DNA of 64,000 bases from CAJBVG01 sp943371425 (lineage in GTDB: Bacteria; Bacteroidota; Bacteroidia; Sphingobacteriales; Sphingobacteriaceae): positions 14,398 to 78,397 of the forward strand of contig CALRUR010000013.1 in NCBI GenBank assembly GCA_943371425.1, read 5' to 3'. The translations under genes were made by a program, and so were the position numbers. Within the stretch, counting starts at the first letter, position 1, and the number at the start of each line of letters is the position of its first letter. The notes beneath the pieces are model-generated. The model saw only the letters and a list, made by a program, of their open reading frames with translations, did not search any database and had not been told where the DNA came from. Positions 60,011 through 64,000 of this stretch are shown here, piece after piece.

Positions 60011-60972
60011 CGTTTTACAATAATGTATTCTACCGTTTCGGGGCTTATTTGTATATCCTTAATTAAGCTCGGCGAAGATATTAATTTCAACCTCAACCTA
60101 TTTTTTAAACTACGATCGGGCTCTGCAATTACTTTAAAAGATTGCTGTATAATTTTGTTGTAATTAGAAAGAGCCACTTTATACTTAATGGTGCATTTAG
60201 AAGGGAATGTTATCATTCCTACGGTTTCATTTCGTTGCGAAATGCCAATACTCATTATACCCTCCGTATATTGTTCAACCGGTATGTTTACTCTTGTTGT
60301 TTTTATTTTCGTGTTGATGTTTGGGTACGATTGTAAATCTAGGCTCACATCAATACTATTATTTACATTTAAATTCTGTAAAATGAGAGGAGAAGTTTTT
60401 ATACTTTTAATGTTTTTAATGTATTCATAAGGTCCTGAAATATATACACTATCAGGGTACCAGTTTATTTTTTCGGAGAGGTCGTAACCATCTGCAAACT
60501 TCAACTTTAATATTGGCTCTATAGGTACTTTTTTTATGCGTTTACGTTCTACTACAAAATTTATTTTAGTAGGATAAACATTCATAATTTTCATTTTACG
60601 ACTCCATTGACTTTCGAAATCCAGCAAAAGTTTATTCAGATCAATCTCTTCTTTATCTTGTATGGCGCGGTAATCAATAATTAGTGTATCGGTTAATAAT
60701 TGCATCCGCGAGCGAATAAAATTCCAACCGCTACCCTCTACAGTAAAGGAAATGGTGCGAGTTTCTTTGGTACTTAGTGCTTTATCGTCGGGGAGATTTA
60801 TGAACTGCAGATTGCTGCTTAGCTCAAAACGGTGAGCTTTGTTGAGGATGTTTAGGAACCAAAAACCAAGTGCTAAAAGCAAACAACTAAAGAAGAGTAA
60901 AATTCTACGGCGATAACGCTTTCGAGTTTTATCTTTAATAAGTTGTTTCCACTGTAATAGTTTTCTTTTCAA
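60007..60972 (-). CDS. YbbR-like domain membrane protein
   Basis: It has 321 residues: a basic cytoplasmic N-terminus (KDKTRKRYRRR), one membrane helix (about 24-44) and an extracytoplasmic region with repeated YbbR-like beta domains (TIEPILKLKFADGYDL-type, YPDSVYISGP). In Firmicutes YbbR/CdaR controls cyclic-di-AMP synthase; in Bacteroidota this gene sits between yajC and coaE, as here. The role is not known. Confidence 0.82.
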   Translation of the reverse strand: MKRKLLQWKQLIKDKTRKRYRRRILLFFSCLLLALGFWFLNILNKAHRFELSSNLQFINLPDDKALSTKETRTISFTVEGSGWNFIRSRMQLLTDTLIIDYRAIQDKEEIDLNKLLLDFESQWSRKMKIMNVYPTKINFVVERKRIKKVPIEPILKLKFADGYDLSEKINWYPDSVYISGPYEYIKNIKSIKTSPLILQNLNVNNSIDVSLDLQSYPNINTKIKTTRVNIPVEQYTEGIMSIGISQRNETVGMITFPSKCTIKYKVALSNYNKIIQQSFKVIAEPDRSLKNRLRLKLISSPSLIKDIQISPETVEYIIVKR

Positions 60973-60978
60973 AATAAA

Positions 60979-61017
60979 AAATGCTAACCAAAACTAATAA
61001 ATAATTGGTTAGCATTT
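60979..61017 (-). terminator. terminator after yajC
   Basis: AAATGCTAACCAA (60979-60991) pairs with TTGGTTAGCATTT (61005-61017). The minus strand runs into a T-tract at 60980 downward. It separates yajC from the ybbR-like gene. Confidence 0.8.
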
Positions 61018-61032
61018 ATGTATTGCAACGAA

Positions 61033-61353
61033 TTACTTCGTTTCGTTTAATTTTTTCGATGCTTCTAATGATACTGATACTCTATCAATTTTCATTTTTA
61101 CACCATTTTCAATTTCCATCATAAAGGTATCGTCGTTTATTTCAGCGATTTTACCGTGTATTCCACCTACAGTAACTATTTTATCCCCTTTTTTAAGATT
61201 CGTAATAAAGTTCTTTTGGTCTTTCATTCTTTTCGTTTGTGGACGAATCATGAAAAAGTAAAATACCACTGCGATTAAAATCAAGGGTAAAAAACTCATA
61301 ATCGGATTTGAACTGCCACCAGCTGGTTGCGTCATTAAAATTGTGTTGAACAT
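61033..61353 (-). CDS. yajC: preprotein translocase subunit YajC
   Basis: It has 106 residues (100 if started at MTQPAGG). One membrane helix (FLPLILIAVVFYFFMIRPQTKR) is followed by a small cytoplasmic domain with KKGDKIVTVGGIHGKI. YajC joins SecDF in the translocon accessory complex. The position between DUF1573 and YbbR-like genes is typical of Bacteroidota. Confidence 0.95.
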   Translation of the reverse strand: MFNTILMTQPAGGSSNPIMSFLPLILIAVVFYFFMIRPQTKRMKDQKNFITNLKKGDKIVTVGGIHGKIAEINDDTFMMEIENGVKMKIDRVSVSLEASKKLNETK

Positions 61354-61389
61354 ATTTGTTGTATTTAAATTTTTTAATTTTCTTTAATC

Positions 61390-61425
61390 GTTAGCACACT
61401 AACTTACTAGCATACTAGCACACTA
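61390..61425. repeat. GTTAGCACACTAA/GCTAGTATG word cluster
   Basis: Low-complexity words (TTAGCACACTAA, CTTACTAGCATACTAGC, ACACTAATC) between yajC and the DUF1573 gene. The reverse complement matches the vocabulary at 5100-5120 and 8581-8614. Confidence 0.5.
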
Positions 61426-61857
61426 ATCAAGTATTTCGCCTCTAAGGTACAAAACTTTAGTATTAGGAATGGTATTAGAAACTAGAGTAATTGTTTTCGT
61501 TTGCATACCCATTTTACCATTACTATCAAACACTACATCGACCTTCGACTCTTCACCTGGTTGTATAGGTTCTTCAGGGTACGATGGTACTGTACATCCG
61601 CAGCTTGCGCTTGCCGATGAAATTATTAATGGTGTGCTGCCTGTATTTTTAAATTTGAAAGAATACGAAACTTTTTCTCCTTGCTTAATTTGGCCAAAGT
61701 CATAAACATCTTGTACAAAGGTAAACTTCGGTAATTTAGAAGTATCCACCTTTCCATCATTGGTTAAGGGCACTTCAATCGACATAGATTTTTGCTCTTT
61801 TTTTCCGCAAGAAACCAAGGCAATAACTGTAAATAGAATCAATAATTTTTTCATCAT
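61423..61857 (-). CDS. DUF1573 lipoprotein
   Basis: It has 144 residues with lipobox LVSC (Cys17). The DUF1573 domain shows FVQDVYDFGQIKQGEKVSY, then FKNTGSTPLIISSASASCGCT and a GEESKVDVVFDS strand, an immunoglobulin-like beta-sandwich with a conserved CGC. Function is unknown. The conserved neighbours nusB and yajC place it in a Bacteroidota core cluster. Confidence 0.92.
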   Translation of the reverse strand: MMKKLLILFTVIALVSCGKKEQKSMSIEVPLTNDGKVDTSKLPKFTFVQDVYDFGQIKQGEKVSYSFKFKNTGSTPLIISSASASCGCTVPSYPEEPIQPGEESKVDVVFDSNGKMGMQTKTITLVSNTIPNTKVLYLRGEILD

Positions 61858-61881
61858 ATAAAATTAATATTTCCTAAAATG

Positions 61882-62829
61882 TTACTCTAATAATCCTCTT
61901 CCAATTTTATTGATTTTTCCGTCGTTTTTCAAATCAATAAGTATTTTATCTAAAATTCCGTTTATAAAGCCCTTGCTTTTAGGGGTGCTAAACTCCTTAG
62001 AAATGTCGATGTATTCATTCATGGTTACTTTTACAGGTATCGAATTAAAATTCATTAATTCGGTAAGTGCCATTTTCATTAAAATGGTATCCACCATTGC
62101 AATACGTTCTACATCCCAATTCTGAGTTTTATCAGAAATGTATTTTTCTGTTTCAGCATTATTAAAAATAGTTTTGTTAAAAAGTTCGAGTACAAATTCT
62201 TTATCTTCTTCCCAATTTGCTGTAATTGGTAAAATATCTAAGGTATCTGTAGCTCCTTCTTTATAAGCTCTTAAGGTTTTTAATACCATTCCATCTACAG
62301 AATGTTTATCAACCGGCCAGTTAATATAATTCTCCTCTAAGTATTGTTCTAATAAAGGATCTTGAAATAAAATGGTTTTAAATAAATGTGTAATAATTTC
62401 GCGATCTTGAGTAAAACTTGTCTCTGTAAGAGTTCCATACTCAATGTATTTTTCGTCGGCTTTTAATTTATTATAAAGCTCTCTGAGCAACATATCTTCA
62501 CCTTGCCAACTTACTTTGTAAGTTTTAATAAGGTAGGTAAGATTTTTATTTACCGCTAATAATTTAATAAATGAATTTTTTTCGAGGATTGGTTTAGCCG
62601 TTAAATCATCACTTGAAGGTAGGTATTTAGCACTTCTATCTTCTAAATCTCTATACTCAAAATGGTTGAGCTCTAGTAATAATTGAAGTAGTTGAGCATA
62701 ACTTTTATGTACCGAATTAATGGATTCTAAAAGAGAATTTTCAAATTGCTTCCTATCTGGTTTGTCTACTTGTTGAAATGCATAAACAGTTTGAAAAGCT
62801 TTGATACGTAAATGACGACGATTTAACAT
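61882..62829 (-). CDS. nusB: transcription antitermination factor NusB
   Basis: It has 315 residues, about twice the length of the Escherichia coli protein, as is usual in Bacteroidota. The start MLNRRHLRIKAFQTVYAFQQ and the C-terminal domain (about 175-305: DKTQNWDVERIAMVDTILMKMALTEL, then IPVKVTMNEYIDISKEFSTPKSKGFINGILDKI) are clear NusB. It takes part in rRNA antitermination with NusE. Its promoter overlaps the leucine dehydrogenase terminator. Confidence 0.95.
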   Translation of the reverse strand: MLNRRHLRIKAFQTVYAFQQVDKPDRKQFENSLLESINSVHKSYAQLLQLLLELNHFEYRDLEDRSAKYLPSSDDLTAKPILEKNSFIKLLAVNKNLTYLIKTYKVSWQGEDMLLRELYNKLKADEKYIEYGTLTETSFTQDREIITHLFKTILFQDPLLEQYLEENYINWPVDKHSVDGMVLKTLRAYKEGATDTLDILPITANWEEDKEFVLELFNKTIFNNAETEKYISDKTQNWDVERIAMVDTILMKMALTELMNFNSIPVKVTMNEYIDISKEFSTPKSKGFINGILDKILIDLKNDGKINKIGRGLLE

Positions 62830-62850
62830 AAAGAACGTTTTTTTGTATTA

Positions 62851-62880
62851 AAAATGCGGAGCAAAGGTACTCCGCATTTT
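62851..62880 (-). terminator. terminator of leucine dehydrogenase
   Basis: AAAATGCGGAG (62851-62861) pairs with CTCCGCATTTT (62870-62880). On the minus strand the stem is followed by a T-rich stretch. The eight loop bases are exactly CAAAGGTA, the complement of a TACCTTTG promoter box. Confidence 0.8.
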
Positions 62881-62892
62881 TGTTATAAGCAA
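62862..62892 (-). promoter_or_regulatory. Bacteroidota-type promoter for nusB inside a terminator
   Basis: On the minus strand TTG (62892-62890) and TACCTTTG (62869-62862) are separated by 20 bases. The -7 box is the loop of the leucine dehydrogenase terminator hairpin, so the two signals share the same DNA. Confidence 0.7.
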
Positions 62893-62893
62893 G

Positions 62894-63979
62894 TTAATAG
62901 CAAGCTTTAATTCTGCGAATGTCTTGAATACGCTTTTCGGCAATTCTATTTGCAGCTTCGTAAGTTGGTATATTTTCTAATTGAGATTTCTTTAAAATCT
63001 CCAAAGTAACCTCGTAAATATGTTCTGTTTTTTCTAAAGCTCTTTTAGAACTGTAGCCCATTAACTCAGAGTAAACGTTAATTAAACCACCTGCATTAAT
63101 TAAGAAATCTGGTGCATATAAAATACCTTTTTCCATAACCATTCTTCCATGTACATTTTCATCAGCTAATTGGTTATTTGCGGCACCAGCTATAATTGCA
63201 CATTTAAGTTTCGCTAGGGTTTCTGTGTTTACAGTTGCGCCTAGTGCACAAGGTGCATAAATATCAATGTCTAAATCGTAAATAGTATTGTTAGCTACTA
63301 CTTCTGCACCATATTTTTTAGCAATTTCTGCTAAACGTTCGTCGTTAATATCAGAAATATAAACTTTTGCATTTTCTGATCTCAAGTGTTTAACCAAGTT
63401 CTCTCCTACATGGCCTACACCTTGCACTGCTACTACTTTACCAGATAAACTATCGTTACCCCATAATTGCTGCGCACATGCTTTCATTCCCATATAAACA
63501 CCATAAGCAGTAACTGGAGATGGATCGCCTAATCCTCCTAATGATTCTGGAATACCTGCAACATGGTCTGTTTCCATTTTAATGTATTCCATGTCTTTCG
63601 GACTGGTACCTACATCTTCAGCAGTTATGTATTCGCCATTTAAATTCTCGATGCATTTACCGTAACGGCGCATCATGGCCTCTGATTTGTCTTTTTTAGA
63701 ATCGCCAATTATAACGGCTTTACCACCACCCAGGTTTAATCCTGTAATAGCGGCTTTGTATGTCATTCCGCGCGATAAACGCAAAACATCATTTAATGCT
63801 TCTCCTTCTGTTTTGTAGTTCCACATACGTGTACCACCTAACGCTGGACCTAAAGTTGTATCGTGTATTGCAACAATTGCTTTTAACCCGGTTGCTTTAT
63901 CATAACAAAAAACAACTTTTTGGTGGTCATTTTCAGCCATTGAATTAAATACTGAATTTTCTCCTAGAATATCTGACAT
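62894..63979 (-). CDS. leucine dehydrogenase
   Basis: NAD-dependent oxidative deaminase of branched-chain amino acids, 361 residues. GPALGGTRMW, the catalytic Lys in GLNLGGGKAVI (Lys87, with Lys75 before it), TAEDVGTSPKDM and the Rossmann motif VAVQGVGHVGENL match leucine rather than glutamate dehydrogenases. With HMG-CoA lyase at 48404-49261 it fits leucine catabolism. Only 21 bases of upstream sequence remain in the window. Confidence 0.93.
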   Translation of the reverse strand: MSDILGENSVFNSMAENDHQKVVFCYDKATGLKAIVAIHDTTLGPALGGTRMWNYKTEGEALNDVLRLSRGMTYKAAITGLNLGGGKAVIIGDSKKDKSEAMMRRYGKCIENLNGEYITAEDVGTSPKDMEYIKMETDHVAGIPESLGGLGDPSPVTAYGVYMGMKACAQQLWGNDSLSGKVVAVQGVGHVGENLVKHLRSENAKVYISDINDERLAEIAKKYGAEVVANNTIYDLDIDIYAPCALGATVNTETLAKLKCAIIAGAANNQLADENVHGRMVMEKGILYAPDFLINAGGLINVYSELMGYSSKRALEKTEHIYEVTLEILKKSQLENIPTYEAANRIAEKRIQDIRRIKACY

Positions 63980-64000
63980 TCGTTTTAAATTTTTGTGTGT

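Noticed and set aside
1..64000. tRNA, rRNA, riboswitch and insertion-sequence search by eye
   Set aside because: No convincing T-loop/acceptor pairs, rRNA motifs, riboswitch cores or transposase genes were seen. A covariance-model scan (for example tRNAscan-SE or Infernal) would be decisive; small RNAs could have been missed.

Overview
The window looks like a piece of a Bacteroidota chromosome. It is AT-rich. Several lipoproteins carry Bacteroidota-style lipoboxes, and two large secreted proteins end in type IX secretion (T9SS) sorting domains. Several genes have the Bacteroidota promoter pattern (TTG or TTTG, 19-20 bp, TAnnTTTG). Gene order also fits: leucine dehydrogenase, nusB, DUF1573, yajC, ybbR-like, coaE is a familiar Bacteroidota run, and rplU-rpmA, glmM, ribD, prmC and xerD are housekeeping. 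I cannot name a genus. I saw no rRNA, tRNA, CRISPR array, insertion sequence or prophage.

Layout. 1-3.5 kb: a CBS/cysteine synthase-type PLP enzyme, a SnoaL-like lipoprotein and a dicarboxylate/amino-acid symporter. 3.5-7.8 kb: an accessory island of five small tandem lipoproteins of two related types (A and B) and a beta-barrel-like protein; a decayed copy of the symporter 3' end lies inside it and shows how it was duplicated. 7.8-8.5 kb: rplU-rpmA. 8.7-12.7 kb: a polyhydroxyalkanoate module (class III PhaC, PhaE, and a divergent PhaJ-like hydratase followed by a solute-binding protein). 12.7-15.2 kb: small regulators and membrane proteins (DoxX-like, Crp/Fnr, VOC, XRE plus DUF2975). 15.2-21.6 kb: a probable five-gene operon mbnP-like, mbnH/MauG-like di-haem peroxidase, YHYH-domain T9SS protein, P2-type cation ATPase, DUF2490 protein. 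21.7-25.2 kb: SnoaL-like protein, Crp/Fnr regulator, two DoxX-like proteins, cytidine deaminase and an AlkB-type alkane hydroxylase. 25.5-30.9 kb: degenerate GIY-YIG protein, LexA-like XRE repressor, MgtE, three tandem paralogous lipoproteins each with its own terminator, and WbqC. 30.9-39.1 kb: compact housekeeping operons (GWxTD protein, acyltransferase, glycosyltransferase; aroQ; xerD; prmC; ribD-EamA-yigZ). 39-43.5 kb: universal stress protein, nucleoside phosphorylase, and a futalosine-menaquinone operon mqnE-phosphatase-mqnA. 43.6-46.9 kb: an 1101-residue secreted protein joining an amicyanin-like copper domain to Calx-beta repeats. 47-64 kb: NDH-2, HMG-CoA lyase, DnaQ-type exonuclease, pirin, a lipoprotein TPR histidine kinase, cysteine desulfurase, glmM, methyltransferase-PAP2-ZIP, MarR, a 58-residue DUF5522 gene, an MBL-fold nuclease-like protein, and the coaE/ybbR/yajC/DUF1573/nusB/leucine dehydrogenase run.

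How it fits together. The genes suggest a respiring heterotroph that makes menaquinone by the futalosine route, uses NDH-2, stores carbon as PHA and may oxidise medium- or long-chain alkanes. Copper-linked chemistry recurs at two loci: the MbnP/MbnH pair, and the type-1 copper domain on a T9SS cargo. The least understood parts are the mbnP-mbnH-YHYH-ATPase-DUF2490 operon, the A/B lipoprotein island and the three-lipoprotein cassette array. Gene packing is tight: four of nine convergent pairs share the palindrome TTAA as both stop codons. The three most widely spaced convergent junctions carry TAG-rich inverted repeats or hairpins, and in one place a promoter box forms the loop of the upstream gene's terminator.
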